Notes under the pieces: model-generated
What the model saw: the letters and a program-made list of their open reading frames with translations, nothing else
Told to the model about the DNA's origin: nothing
The model's database searches: none
Assembly: GCA_934463425.1 (NCBI GenBank)
Contig: CAKSJP010000001.1
Span: forward strand, 62,001-126,000
Length of the DNA stretch: 64,000 bases
Direction: 5' to 3'
Origin: an uncultured Ruminococcus sp.
GTDB taxonomy: Bacteria; Bacillota; Clostridia; Oscillospirales; Ruminococcaceae
Part shown: in pieces, positions 44,617 to 54,258 of the stretch
How positions within the stretch are numbered: the stretch's first letter is position 1
Layout: every line of letters starts with the position of its first letter
Made by a program: the position numbers and the translations under genes

Positions 44617-44645
44617 TGGACAAACTGCGAAAAGTGTGGTATACT
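44617..44645 (+). promoter_or_regulatory. Promoter for the pyrimidine operon
   Basis: TGGACA at 44617-44622, a 17-bp gap, TATACT at 44640-44645. The mRNA leader then carries the PyrR attenuator. Confidence 0.7.
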
Positions 44646-44691
44646 AGTATCAATGAAAGCGTGTGTCTGCGGATACACTGAAAAAGCGATT

Positions 44692-44722
44692 CCTTTAAGT
44701 TGATCCCGTGAGGTTGACAAGG
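44692..44722 (+). promoter_or_regulatory. PyrR-binding RNA hairpin
   Basis: The loop GATCCCGTGAGGTT (44702-44715) matches the PyrR-binding consensus ARUCCNGNGAGGYU at 13 of 14 positions. The flanking CCTT/AAGG closes a stem. PyrR-UMP binding here would favour the terminator downstream. Confidence 0.85.
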
Positions 44723-44780
44723 CGTTTCATCAATCGGATATGATTCTTCTGCATCATGGGGAATGGTGCAGAAGCTGTAA

Positions 44781-44816
44781 GCGCTTGCCTGTCAAAAAAC
44801 GGGTGAGTGCTTTTTT
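44781..44816 (+). terminator. Attenuator terminator of the pyrimidine operon
   Basis: GCGCTTGCCTGT (44781-44792) pairs along all 12 positions (with G-T pairs) with ACGGGTGAGTGC (44799-44810), followed by T6. It ends 24 bases before pyrR. Confidence 0.85.
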
Positions 44817-44840
44817 GTTGTGAAAATTCGGGAGGTGCAT

Positions 44841-45395
44841 ATGGAACAGAAAGCGATCATCATGGACGAAAGCGCCATGCGCCGTGCAATCGCCCGGATC
44901 ACCTATGAGATTCTGGAACGGAACCGCGGTGCAGAGCATTTATGTATTGTGGGTATTCTGTCCCGCGGTGTTGTACTGGCTGAACGGATTGCCCGAAAAA
45001 TATACGAGTTGGAGCATGTGCAGGTAGAGTTTGGCGCGTTGGACATTACGCCGTTTCGGGATGACCGCATTGCAGATGCATCCCATACTGCAAAGAGTAC
45101 CATTCACTTTCCGGTGCAGGATAAGTGCGTTGTGATCGTGGATGATGTGCTGTATACCGGGCGAAGCTGCCGCGCTGCCATTGATGCAATTCTGGCTATC
45201 GGCAGACCTCAGTGTATGCAGTTGGCGGTTCTGGTTGATCGTGGGCATCGGGAGTTGCCTATTCGCCCGGATTATGTGGGAAAAAATGTTCCTACTGCAC
45301 AAAGTGAAACGGTGCAGGTTTCGGTACAGGAAATTGATGGGACAGACTGTGTTGTGATTTATCAGAACACTGATGCAGAAATGAGGGAAGAATGA
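44841..45395 (+). CDS. pyrR: PyrR, pyr operon attenuation protein / uracil phosphoribosyltransferase
   Basis: A 184-aa RNA-binding regulator that senses UMP/PRPP. It has the PRPP loop VVIVDDVLYTGRSCRAA near 92-108, ARITYEILERN and VDRGHRELPIRPDYVGKNVPT, all typical. ATG 44841 has GGGAGG ahead. A GTG seven codons upstream is too near the terminator. It overlaps pyrC by 4 bases. Confidence 0.96.
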   Translation: MEQKAIIMDESAMRRAIARITYEILERNRGAEHLCIVGILSRGVVLAERIARKIYELEHVQVEFGALDITPFRDDRIADASHTAKSTIHFPVQDKCVVIVDDVLYTGRSCRAAIDAILAIGRPQCMQLAVLVDRGHRELPIRPDYVGKNVPTAQSETVQVSVQEIDGTDCVVIYQNTDAEMREE

Positions 45396-46672
45396 AGCAG
45401 ACGATTTTGATTCGAGCGGTACAGCTGGTGCAGGGCGACGTTCTGCCGCGCTGTGACATGCTGCTGAAAGACGGCGTGATCGCTAAACTTGGAAAAGGTT
45501 TGACAGATGCAGCCGATGTTGTCATCGACGGTTCTAAGCTGACTGCTTTGCCGGGGCTGTTTGATATGCATGTTCATCTTCGGGATCCGGGGCAGACACA
45601 TAAAGAAGACATTCTCACCGGAGCTGCTGCGGCACTGGCAGGCGGCATCACCGGAGTTGCCTGCATGCCGAACACGACCCCGGCAATTGACAGCACAGAA
45701 ACGGTTCGCTATATCTGTGAAAAGGCATCGTCTACCGGCGTAGAAGTGCACCCGGTCGGCTGTATTACCAAAGGACTCAAAGGCGAAGAAATGTGCGATT
45801 ATACCGCATTGAAAGAAGCCGGCATCTGTGCCATTTCTGATGACGGCAGACCTGTAGAATGCGCCGAGACCATGCGTCGGGCGTTGATCCAGGCAAATGC
45901 GCTGGGGCTTCCTGTGATCTCCCATTGCGAAGATCTGTCCATCATCGACGGCGGCATTGTAAATCGCGGTAAGGCTTCAGAAACGCTTGGTGTCAAAGGC
46001 ATGGATCGTGCGTCTGAGGATTATATCACGGCGCGGGAAATCATTCTGGCAGCATCTGCTGATGTGCCGATCCATATTGCACATGTCAGCACCTATGGCA
46101 GCGTCGAGATCATTCGCCATGCAAAGGCACAGGGCGTAAAGGTGACCTGTGAGACCTGTCCGCACTATTTCCTCATGACGGAGGAAGCGGTTCTCGGCGG
46201 CGATGCGGATTATCGGATGAATCCGCCGCTCCGGACGGAAAGGGATCGAAAGGCTGTGCTGGAAGGCGTTCTGGACGGCACGATCGACTGCATTGTCACA
46301 GACCATGCCCCTCATGCGCCAGAGGAAAAGGCAGATTTTTATCATGCGCCCAACGGCGTGATCGGTATGGAAACATCACTGGCGGCATCGCTGAAGCTGG
46401 TGCATGCCGGACTGATGACACTGCCGGAACTGGTAGAGAAGATGTCTGATAATCCCCGGCGTATCCTCGGCTTGCCGCAGCACAAGCTTGCAGTTGGCGA
46501 ACCGGCAGATCTGACACTGGTCGATCTGGAACACCACTGGGTTGTCGATCCGGAAAAAATGCATTCCAAGGCGAAAAATGTGATCTGGAAGGGGAAGACA
46601 CTGGTAGGAAAACCGGTGTATACCATTACAGACGGCGTGATTCGCTATACAGATACAGAGTATACAAAATAA
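45392..46672 (+). CDS. pyrC: Dihydroorotase PyrC
   Basis: A 426-aa type I dihydroorotase converting carbamoyl-aspartate to dihydroorotate. It shows DMHVHLRDPGQTHKED (metal His pair near 60), NTTPAID, ISHCEDLS, IAHVST, TCETCPHYFLM and TDHAPHAPEEK. Zinc ligands are conserved. It starts in an ATGA overlap with pyrR. Confidence 0.95.
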   Translation: MKQTILIRAVQLVQGDVLPRCDMLLKDGVIAKLGKGLTDAADVVIDGSKLTALPGLFDMHVHLRDPGQTHKEDILTGAAAALAGGITGVACMPNTTPAIDSTETVRYICEKASSTGVEVHPVGCITKGLKGEEMCDYTALKEAGICAISDDGRPVECAETMRRALIQANALGLPVISHCEDLSIIDGGIVNRGKASETLGVKGMDRASEDYITAREIILAASADVPIHIAHVSTYGSVEIIRHAKAQGVKVTCETCPHYFLMTEEAVLGGDADYRMNPPLRTERDRKAVLEGVLDGTIDCIVTDHAPHAPEEKADFYHAPNGVIGMETSLAASLKLVHAGLMTLPELVEKMSDNPRRILGLPQHKLAVGEPADLTLVDLEHHWVVDPEKMHSKAKNVIWKGKTLVGKPVYTITDGVIRYTDTEYTK

Positions 46673-46708
46673 GAAGCGGCAATATCGCTCAAGAAAGGAA
46701 CCGATGCA

Positions 46709-47626
46709 ATGGGTTTTGACAGACTGATTCAAAAAATTGACGAACTGCACAATCCGTCCGTAGCCGGACTGGATCCGCGCCTGGAATATGTGCCGCAGTT
46801 CATTCAGGATGCCAGCTTTGTGAAGCTGGGACATACACTGGAGGCAGCGGCAGACGCCATTCTCCAGTTTAACAAGGCACTGATCGATGCGCTGTACGAT
46901 GTCGTGCCGGCGATCAAGCCGCAGGCAGCTTATTATGAAATGTACGGTTGGCCGGGTGTCCGCACACTGGCAGAGACGATCCGTTATGCGCAGAGCAAAG
47001 GCATGTTTGTCATGACAGACGGCAAGCGCAATGATATCGGCGCAACCATGACCGCATATGCAACTGCACATCTGGGCAAGACAGAGGTAGGCGGTGTGGA
47101 ACTGGAACCCTTTGGCGCGGACGCACTGACTGTCAACGGCTATCTGGGAACAGACGGTATTCAGCCGCTGCTGGATGTCTGCGAAAAGTATGACAAGGGC
47201 ATTTTTGTTCTGGCAAAGACCTCGAATCCGTCCAGCGGTGAGCTTCAGGATCGAAAGATCGGGGAAAAGCCGGTTTATGAGATCATGGGTGAAATGTGCG
47301 AAAGCTGGGGCAGCAAACAGATCGGTGCATACGGTTATTCCGCAGTCGGCGCAGTTGTCGGTGCAACATACCCGGAACAGCTGACAGAACTGCGCAAGAA
47401 GATGCCTCACACCATGTTCCTGGTGCCGGGATACGGCGCACAGGGCGGCGGTGCACAGGGTGTTGCCGGCGCATTTGATGAAAACGGCAGAGGTGCGATC
47501 GTCAACTCTTCCCGCGCGATCATGTGCGCATGGAAGAAGCAGGACGGCTGCACAGAGGCTGATTTTGCTGAAGCAGCAAGAAGAGAAGCAATCCGCATGC
47601 GTGATGATATCACTGCATATCTATAA
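46709..47626 (+). CDS. pyrF: Orotidine-5'-phosphate decarboxylase PyrF (type 2)
   Basis: A 305-aa enzyme making UMP from OMP. It belongs to the longer type 2 subfamily: SVAGLDPRLEYVP, AIKPQAAYYEMYGWPG, the catalytic DGKRNDIGATM and FLVPGYGAQGGGAQ. Length is well above type 1 (about 230-240). Confidence 0.95.
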   Translation: MGFDRLIQKIDELHNPSVAGLDPRLEYVPQFIQDASFVKLGHTLEAAADAILQFNKALIDALYDVVPAIKPQAAYYEMYGWPGVRTLAETIRYAQSKGMFVMTDGKRNDIGATMTAYATAHLGKTEVGGVELEPFGADALTVNGYLGTDGIQPLLDVCEKYDKGIFVLAKTSNPSSGELQDRKIGEKPVYEIMGEMCESWGSKQIGAYGYSAVGAVVGATYPEQLTELRKKMPHTMFLVPGYGAQGGGAQGVAGAFDENGRGAIVNSSRAIMCAWKKQDGCTEADFAEAARREAIRMRDDITAYL

Positions 47627-47655
47627 AATTTTTCGGACTGGAAAGGACTGGTGTC

Positions 47656-48762
47656 ATGTCATTATTGGAACGAGGCGATAACGCCTATCTGCTTCTGGCA
47701 GACGGAACAATTTTCGAGGGCTTGCATTTTGGTGTCAAGGGAACTGCAATCGGTGAGGTCGTATTTACTACGGGTATGACCGCATATCAGGAAACCTTGA
47801 CCGACCCCAGCTATTATGGACAGCTGGTCACACAGACATTTCCGCTGATCGGTAACTATGGTGTGAATGCAGCAGACTGTGAATCGGCACAGTCCTATAT
47901 TCATGGCTACATTGTTCGGGAATGGTGCAATACACCGTCAAACTTCCGCATGGAAGGCGATATCGACAGCTTCCTCAAGGAGCAGAATATCGTAGGAATC
48001 TATAACATTGATACGCGTAAGCTGACCCGCATTATCCGGGAAGTCGGCGTTATGAACGGCGTGATCACTACAGAAGATGTTTATGCCAAGAAAGAAGAAC
48101 TGTTGGAACAGGTTCGCGAATATACCATCAAGGATGCTGTTGTTAGCGTAACCGGTACAGAACCGCGCACCTACAGTGAGGGCACACCGAAGTATAAGGT
48201 GGCTCTGTATGACTTTGGCTATAAGCGTAACATCCGGAACGAACTGGTAAAGCGCGGCTGTGAAGTTGTTGTACTTCCGGCAACCACAAGTGCAGAAGAA
48301 CTGAAAGCAATGCATGTGGACGGCATTATGCTCTCCAACGGCCCTGGAGATCCGTCGGAAAATCAGGCGATCATCGACAACGTGGGCGAGATCGCAAAAC
48401 TGGGTATCCCGATCTTCGGCATCTGTCTGGGACACCAGCTGTTGGCATTGTCTCAGGGATGTCATACAGAGAAACTCAAGTATGGTCACCGCGGTGCAAA
48501 CCAGCCGGTAATCGACCTGAACAGCCACCGCACCTATGTTACCAGCCAGAACCATGGCTATGCGGTTGTAGGAGAGAGCCTGGATCCGGCAGTGGGTACA
48601 GTGTCTCATATCAATGCCAATGATAAGACCTGTGAAGGTATTCGGTATCACAAGATCAACGCCTTTACAGTACAGTTCCACCCGGAAGCACACGGCGGTC
48701 CGCTGGATACGGCATATTTGTTTGACGAATTTGTTGCTGTGATGGAAAAGGAGAAGAAATAA
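47656..48762 (+). CDS. carA: Carbamoyl-phosphate synthase small chain CarA
   Basis: A 368-aa glutaminase subunit. The N-terminal domain shows LLLADGTIFEG and GEVVFTTGMTAYQETLTDPSY. The class I glutaminase domain has ISNGPGDP-like LSNGPGDPSE, the nucleophile in GICLGHQLL and FHPEAHGG (His-Glu). It feeds ammonia to CarB, 3 bases downstream. Confidence 0.96.
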   Translation: MSLLERGDNAYLLLADGTIFEGLHFGVKGTAIGEVVFTTGMTAYQETLTDPSYYGQLVTQTFPLIGNYGVNAADCESAQSYIHGYIVREWCNTPSNFRMEGDIDSFLKEQNIVGIYNIDTRKLTRIIREVGVMNGVITTEDVYAKKEELLEQVREYTIKDAVVSVTGTEPRTYSEGTPKYKVALYDFGYKRNIRNELVKRGCEVVVLPATTSAEELKAMHVDGIMLSNGPGDPSENQAIIDNVGEIAKLGIPIFGICLGHQLLALSQGCHTEKLKYGHRGANQPVIDLNSHRTYVTSQNHGYAVVGESLDPAVGTVSHINANDKTCEGIRYHKINAFTVQFHPEAHGGPLDTAYLFDEFVAVMEKEKK

Positions 48763-48765
48763 GTT

Positions 48766-51700
48766 ATGCCATTGAGAAGTGATATTAAAAAAGTTCTCGT
48801 CATCGGCTCCGGCCCGATCATCATCGGACAGGCAGCTGAGTTTGACTACGCAGGAACACAGGCTTGCCGTGCGTTAAAGCAGGAAGGTCTGGAGGTTGTC
48901 CTCATCAACTCGAATCCGGCTACCATCATGACCGATAAGGCAATGGCAGACAAGGTTTATATTGAACCGCTGACGCTGGATGTGGTAAAACGCATCATCC
49001 AGATCGAAAAGCCGGACAGCTTGCTGTCCACAATGGGCGGTCAGACTGGTCTGACTCTGTCTATGCAGTTGGCAGAAGAAGGCTTCCTGGAAGCCAACGG
49101 CGTGAAACTGCTGGGTGCAGATCCGCTGACCATTCATAAGGCAGAGGATCGTCAGGCGTTCAAGGATACGATGGAAAAGATCAACCAGCCGTGTATTCCG
49201 TCAAAGGTCGTAGAAACTATCGAAGATGCAGTGGATTTTGCCAAGACCATCGGCTATCCGGTAATCGTTCGTCCTGCATTTACTCTGGGCGGCACCGGCG
49301 GCGGTATTGCTGATAACGAAGAGATGCTCCGTGACATCACCAAGAACGGTCTGCGTCTGTCTCCGATCACGCAGGTTCTGATCGAAAAGTGTATCAGCGG
49401 CTGGAAGGAAATCGAGTTTGAGGTAATCCGTGACCGTAAAGGTAATGTTATCACCGTCTGCTCCATGGAAAACTTTGACCCGGTCGGCGTACACACCGGC
49501 GACAGTATCGTTATCGCTCCCACCGTCACGCTGACTGATCGGGAATATCAGATGCTGCGTACTGCTGCGATCAACATTATTTCCGAACTGAAGGTAGAGG
49601 GCGGCTGTAACTGTCAGTTTGCCCTGCATCCTACCAGTATGGATTATGCAGTTATTGAGGTCAATCCGCGTGTGTCCCGTTCTTCTGCACTGGCATCCAA
49701 GGCGACTGGTTATCCGATCGCGAAGGTTGCTGCAAGAATTGCCATCGGTTATACCCTGGACGAGATCGTAAACCAGGTTACCGGAAAGACCTATGCATGC
49801 TTTGAGCCGGCACTGGACTATGTGGTAGTCAAGTATCCGAAATGGGCATTTGATAAGTTTGTCTACGCAAAGCGTACACTGGGCACTCAGATGAAGGCTA
49901 CCGGTGAAGTTATGGCGATCGGCACCAGCTTTGAAGAGGCGATCATGAAGGCAGTCCGTTCCACAGAATTGGGCGTAGACTCCATGAATATGAAAAAGTA
50001 TGAGAAGATGTCTCTGGATGAGATCATGGAGCATCTCCAGGTTGTAGATGATGAACGTGCATTCCAGCTGTATGAGGCAATGAAGCGCGGCAAGACCGTG
50101 GAAGAACTGCACGAGTTGACTATGGTAGACTGCTGGTTCCTGAACAAGCTGATGAATCTGATCGAACTGGAACGGGAAATGGCAGCCAAGCCGCTGACTG
50201 AGGAACTGTATCTGCTGGCAAAGCAGTATGGCTATCTGGATGCGACCATCGAACGCATTTCCGGTCAGAAGTGCCCGACACACCGCCATGCTGTTTATAA
50301 GATGGTTGATACCTGTGCAGGCGAGTTCAAGGCAGAAACACCGTATTTCTACTCTACCTATGACGATGAAAACGAAGCAGAAGAGTTCATCGAGCGTCAG
50401 CACAGCGATAAGAAAAAGATTATCGTATTCGGTTCCGGCCCGATCCGTATCGGTCAGGGTATTGAGTTTGACTACTGCTCGGTACACTGCGTATGGACAC
50501 TGAAAGAAATGGGCTGTGAGGCGATCATCTGTAACAACAACCCGGAGACTGTTTCTACAGACTTCGATACCGGTGACCGTCTGTACTTTGATCCGCTGAC
50601 CAAGGAAGACGTTGCCAATATCATCAACACCGAAAAGCCCTATGGCGTAGTTGTACAGTTCGGCGGTCAGACTGCCATTAAGCTGACACGCTATCTGGCA
50701 GATATGGGTGTCAACATTCTGGGTACTTCCGCAGACGACATTGATGCTGCGGAGGACAGAGAACGCTTTGATGAGCTGCTGGGCAGATGCGGCATTCCGC
50801 GCCCTGCCGGTGAGACTGTCATGACAACCGAAGAGGCACTCAAGGCTGCCAATGACCTGGGCTATCCGGTTCTGATGCGTCCGTCTTACGTTCTGGGCGG
50901 TCAGAATATGATCATTGCACATTCGGACAAGGATATTGAAGAATATATGGCGATCATCACCAGCCATATGATTGAAAATCCGGTGCTGATCGATAAGTAT
51001 ATGATGGGTACTGAAGTTGAAGTCGATGCCATCTGTGACGGCAAGGATTTCCTCATTCCTGGTATCATGGAGCATGTAGAACGTGCCGGTGTCCACTCCG
51101 GTGACTCCATCTCCATCTATCCTGCACAGAACCTCAGCGAGAAGATCACCGACACCATCGTTCGTTATACCGGTTTGCTGGCAAAGGAACTCCATGCTGT
51201 TGGTCTGATCAACATTCAATACGTTGTTTACAACAACGAGGTTTATGTCATCGAAGTAAATCCGCGTTCTTCTCGTACAGTACCGTATATCAGTAAGGTT
51301 ACCGGTATTCCGATGGTGGATATTGCCACAAAGATCATGCTGGGTGAAACACTCCAGAGTCTGGGCTACAAGTCCGGTCTGTATCCGAAGGGCAAATATG
51401 TTGCAGTAAAGGTCCCGGTATTTAGCTTTGAAAAGCTTCAGGATGTAGACACCATGCTTGGCCCGGAAATGAAGTCTACTGGTGAGTGCCTAGGTATTGC
51501 AACCAATCTGGAGGATGCATTGCTCAAGGGTCTGATCGCAGCCGGCTATGACCTGAAAAAGGAAGGCGGCGTGCTGATCTCTGTCCGTGACAGCGATAAG
51601 CAGGAGATCATTGAGATCGCAGACAAGCTGGCTCGTATGGGCTTTGAACTGTACGGCACGAGCGGTACGGCAGCTGTGCTGAATCACAATATGATCGCCA

Positions 51701-51957
51701 CTAATCTGGTCAAGAAAATCTCTGACGGCGAGCCGAATACCATCACGCTGTTGGAAAGCGGTAAGATCCACTATATGATCTCTACTTCCGCAAAGGGTCG
51801 TCTCCCTGCAAGAGACAGCGTAAAGATGCGCCGTAAGTCGGTAGAGCGTTCGATCTGCTGTCTGACCGCCATTGATACTGCAAAGGCTCTGGCAAATGTA
51901 CTGGAATCCGGCCGCAGCATTGATGATGTAGAAATGGTAGACATCACAAAAATCTGA
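48766..51957 (+). CDS. carB: Carbamoyl-phosphate synthase large chain CarB
   Basis: A 1063-aa protein with two ATP-grasp halves: VLVIGSGPIIIGQAAEFDYAG near 11 and the second half IVFGSGPIRIGQGIEFDY near 555. The C-terminal MGS-like allosteric domain (about 930-1063) ends DTAKALANVLESG. The 1063-aa length is normal. AAGGAG in the end of carA serves as RBS. Confidence 0.97.
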   Translation: MPLRSDIKKVLVIGSGPIIIGQAAEFDYAGTQACRALKQEGLEVVLINSNPATIMTDKAMADKVYIEPLTLDVVKRIIQIEKPDSLLSTMGGQTGLTLSMQLAEEGFLEANGVKLLGADPLTIHKAEDRQAFKDTMEKINQPCIPSKVVETIEDAVDFAKTIGYPVIVRPAFTLGGTGGGIADNEEMLRDITKNGLRLSPITQVLIEKCISGWKEIEFEVIRDRKGNVITVCSMENFDPVGVHTGDSIVIAPTVTLTDREYQMLRTAAINIISELKVEGGCNCQFALHPTSMDYAVIEVNPRVSRSSALASKATGYPIAKVAARIAIGYTLDEIVNQVTGKTYACFEPALDYVVVKYPKWAFDKFVYAKRTLGTQMKATGEVMAIGTSFEEAIMKAVRSTELGVDSMNMKKYEKMSLDEIMEHLQVVDDERAFQLYEAMKRGKTVEELHELTMVDCWFLNKLMNLIELEREMAAKPLTEELYLLAKQYGYLDATIERISGQKCPTHRHAVYKMVDTCAGEFKAETPYFYSTYDDENEAEEFIERQHSDKKKIIVFGSGPIRIGQGIEFDYCSVHCVWTLKEMGCEAIICNNNPETVSTDFDTGDRLYFDPLTKEDVANIINTEKPYGVVVQFGGQTAIKLTRYLADMGVNILGTSADDIDAAEDRERFDELLGRCGIPRPAGETVMTTEEALKAANDLGYPVLMRPSYVLGGQNMIIAHSDKDIEEYMAIITSHMIENPVLIDKYMMGTEVEVDAICDGKDFLIPGIMEHVERAGVHSGDSISIYPAQNLSEKITDTIVRYTGLLAKELHAVGLINIQYVVYNNEVYVIEVNPRSSRTVPYISKVTGIPMVDIATKIMLGETLQSLGYKSGLYPKGKYVAVKVPVFSFEKLQDVDTMLGPEMKSTGECLGIATNLEDALLKGLIAAGYDLKKEGGVLISVRDSDKQEIIEIADKLARMGFELYGTSGTAAVLNHNMIATNLVKKISDGEPNTITLLESGKIHYMISTSAKGRLPARDSVKMRRKSVERSICCLTAIDTAKALANVLESGRSIDDVEMVDITKI

Positions 51958-51990
51958 CGATTGAAAACCATTTGAAATTCACGCAAACCG

Positions 51991-52025
51991 TGGCGGACGG
52001 GAGAGATTTCCCGCCCGCCATTTTT
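51991..52025 (+). terminator. Internal terminator-like hairpin between carB and pyrK
   Basis: TGGCGGaCGGG (51991-52001) pairs with CCCGcCCGCCA (52010-52020), followed by T5. It lies inside the operon and may reduce read-through into pyrK-pyrD. Confidence 0.6.
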
Positions 52026-52044
52026 GCACTGAAAGGAGAAACTC

Positions 52045-52815
52045 ATGGCATATGAACAGATGCTTGCGCCGGTACTGGAAAAACAGGCGCTTGCAAAAAA
52101 TATTTATCGCATGGTTCTGCAGTGTCGCACGATTGCGCAGCAGGCAGTGCCAGGACAGTTTGTGCACCTGCTTCCCACAGGCTGCACCCTGCGCCGTCCC
52201 ATCTCCATTTGTGAGATCAACCAGACTGCTGGAACACTGACCATCGTGTTTGAAGTGAAAGGCAGCGGTACAGACACTCTCGCCAATGTGCGTGTTGGTG
52301 AGAACTTGGACATTCTCGGGCCGCTCGGTCGCGGTTTCACCATTTTACCGGACGCAAAGCACATTGTTGCGGTTGGCGGCGGTATCGGCAATCCGCCCAT
52401 GCTGTCTCTGGCACAGGTGTACGGAAATCGCGCCACAGCGATCTGTGGTTTTCGTTCCGCAGGCATCGTCACGCTTCAGAACGAATTTTATGCATCTGGT
52501 GCAGAGACCATTCTCTGTACAGATGACGGCACTGCAGGCAGACATGCCCTGGTCACAGAGCCGCTGAAAGAACAGCTGGCAAAGGGCGGCGTCGATATGG
52601 TCTATGCCTGCGGCCCGCGCCCCATGCTGAAATTTGTGGCAGCTGCTGCAAAGGAATACGGCGTTCGCTGTGAAGTGTCGATGGAAGAGCGGATGGGCTG
52701 CGGTATCGGCGCATGTCTGGTATGTGCCTGCCAGTTGGAAAAGGAAGGAAAGTCCGTTATGGGACACGTCTGCAAAGACGGCCCGGTATTCCCGGCAGAG
52801 GAGGTTGTTTGGTAA
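52045..52815 (+). CDS. pyrK: Dihydroorotate dehydrogenase electron transfer subunit PyrK
   Basis: A 256-aa iron-sulfur flavoprotein that passes electrons from PyrD to NAD+. It has an FAD domain (LRRPISIC near 50), an NAD domain (IVAVGGGIGNPPMLSLAQ, YACGPRPML) and a [2Fe-2S] site CGIGACLVCAC...CKDGPVF near 222-252. GGAG precedes ATG 52045. It overlaps pyrD by 1 base. Confidence 0.95.
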   Translation: MAYEQMLAPVLEKQALAKNIYRMVLQCRTIAQQAVPGQFVHLLPTGCTLRRPISICEINQTAGTLTIVFEVKGSGTDTLANVRVGENLDILGPLGRGFTILPDAKHIVAVGGGIGNPPMLSLAQVYGNRATAICGFRSAGIVTLQNEFYASGAETILCTDDGTAGRHALVTEPLKEQLAKGGVDMVYACGPRPMLKFVAAAAKEYGVRCEVSMEERMGCGIGACLVCACQLEKEGKSVMGHVCKDGPVFPAEEVVW

Positions 52816-53726
52816 TGGCAAATTTAGCAGTTGAAGTGGCAGGCGTTTCTTTAAAAAACCCGATCATTCCGGCATCCGGCGTGTTCGGTTACGGCAGAGA
52901 ATACGAAAAGCTTTTTCCGCTTTCCAAATTGGGCGGAATTGCCACGAAAGGCACTACCGGACAGCCTCGTCCGGGAAATCCGGCACCGCGTATTGCTGAA
53001 ACTCCCAGTGGTATGCTGAATTCGGTAGGTTTGCAAAATCCGGGCATCGATGCATTTCTGGAACGGGAACTGCCCAATCTGCTCACAAAGGATACCGTGA
53101 TCCTGGCAAATATTGCAGGTTCAACCGTTGATGAGTGTGTCTCTATTGCTGAAAAGCTGGATGAGACCGATGTGTATATGATTGAACTGAATATCTCCTG
53201 CCCGAATGTCAAAAAGGGCGGTGCAGCATTCGGCGTACACTGCGACAGCGCAGAAATGATTACCGCAGCAGTACGAAAGGCAACCAAAAAACCGCTGATC
53301 GTCAAGCTGTCTCCCAATGTCACGAGCATCACAGATATTGCAAAAGCTGTGGAAGCTGCCGGGGCAGATGCCGTGTCACTCATTAACACCCTGTTGGGCA
53401 TGCGTATCAACATTGAAAACCGCCGTCCGATCCTGCGCAATAACGTGGGTGGTATGTCCGGCCCGGCAGTTTTCCCCATTGCTGTGCGCATGGTATGGCA
53501 AACCGCCCAGGCAGTTTCCATTCCGGTAATTGGTATGGGCGGCGTATCCAGTGGTACAGATGCTATTGAAATGATGATGGCAGGCGCGCGTGCTGTACAG
53601 GTAGGCGCAGCGATTTTCACAGACCCTTATGCGCCGGTACGCATTATTGATGAGATGAATGACTGGCTGGATTCCCACAACATCGCATCTGTGCAGGAGA
53701 TCATCGGCACAGTGCAGCCGTGGTAA
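52815..53726 (+). CDS. pyrD: Dihydroorotate dehydrogenase PyrD (class 1B)
   Basis: A 303-aa FMN enzyme that works with PyrK. It shows LKNPIIPASGVFGYGREY, GMLNSVGLQNPG, the class 1B cysteine loop ELNISCPNVKKGG, SLINTLLGM and GMGGVSSGTDAIEMMMAGA. The ATG at 52815 shares its A with the pyrK stop. Longer frames overlap pyrK and are rejected. Confidence 0.96.
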   Translation: MANLAVEVAGVSLKNPIIPASGVFGYGREYEKLFPLSKLGGIATKGTTGQPRPGNPAPRIAETPSGMLNSVGLQNPGIDAFLERELPNLLTKDTVILANIAGSTVDECVSIAEKLDETDVYMIELNISCPNVKKGGAAFGVHCDSAEMITAAVRKATKKPLIVKLSPNVTSITDIAKAVEAAGADAVSLINTLLGMRINIENRRPILRNNVGGMSGPAVFPIAVRMVWQTAQAVSIPVIGMGGVSSGTDAIEMMMAGARAVQVGAAIFTDPYAPVRIIDEMNDWLDSHNIASVQEIIGTVQPW

Positions 53727-53742
53727 GCGAGGGACTGCATAT

Positions 53743-54180
53743 ATGATTTTGATGGGTGTAGATTTTGGCGATGCCCGAACCGGGCTTGCCGTCTGTGATA
53801 AAGGTGAAATGCTGGCTTCTCCGGCAGGAGTGATCTGGGAAAAAGATTTCATACAGTGTCAGGAAAAAGTGGCTGCTGCTGCAAAAGAGCACCGTGCAGA
53901 GCTTTTGGTAGTGGGATATCCCAAGAACATGAACGGTACTGTGGGAGAGCGTGCTGAATTGTGCCAGAAATTTGGAGATGGTCTGAAAGCACTGACCGGA
54001 CTTCCGGTTGTAATGTGGGACGAACGCTGTACAACGGTTTCGGCACACTCTTATCTGAATGCTACGAATACCAGAGGAAAGAAGCGGAAAGCTGTGGTAG
54101 ATGCGGTTGCAGCAACTATCATTCTGGAAAGCTATATGGCATATCGGAAAAACCAGGCGAATTCGCAAATACAATACTAG
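53743..54180 (+). CDS. ruvX: RuvX/YqgF RNase H-fold nuclease
   Basis: A 145-aa protein of the YqgF family, linked to 16S rRNA 5'-end maturation and Holliday-junction-like cleavage. It shows GVDFGDARTGLAVCD (first Asp), VVGYPKNMNGT and WDERCTTVSA. GAGGGA precedes ATG 53743. It lies 16 bases after pyrD, so it is at the end of that transcript. Confidence 0.93.
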   Translation: MILMGVDFGDARTGLAVCDKGEMLASPAGVIWEKDFIQCQEKVAAAAKEHRAELLVVGYPKNMNGTVGERAELCQKFGDGLKALTGLPVVMWDERCTTVSAHSYLNATNTRGKKRKAVVDAVAATIILESYMAYRKNQANSQIQY

Positions 54181-54191
54181 GTCTAAAAAGT

Positions 54192-54241
54192 AAAACAGCT
54201 CCATGCGGTGATTTAATTCCACCAGACATGGAGCTGTTTTT
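54192..54241. terminator. Bidirectional terminator between ruvX and the hydrogenase gene
   Basis: AAAACAGCTCCATG (54191-54204) pairs with CATGGAGCTGTTTT (54227-54240), with an inner GGTG/CACC stem. The flanks suit both convergent genes. Confidence 0.85.
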
Positions 54242-54258
54242 CGTTATGGATATGTCAT

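Noticed and set aside
49201..51219. 672-codon open frame on the minus strand opposite carB
   Set aside because: The composition is low in motifs and rich in His, Cys and Gln, as for antisense of a biased gene. carB is unambiguous.
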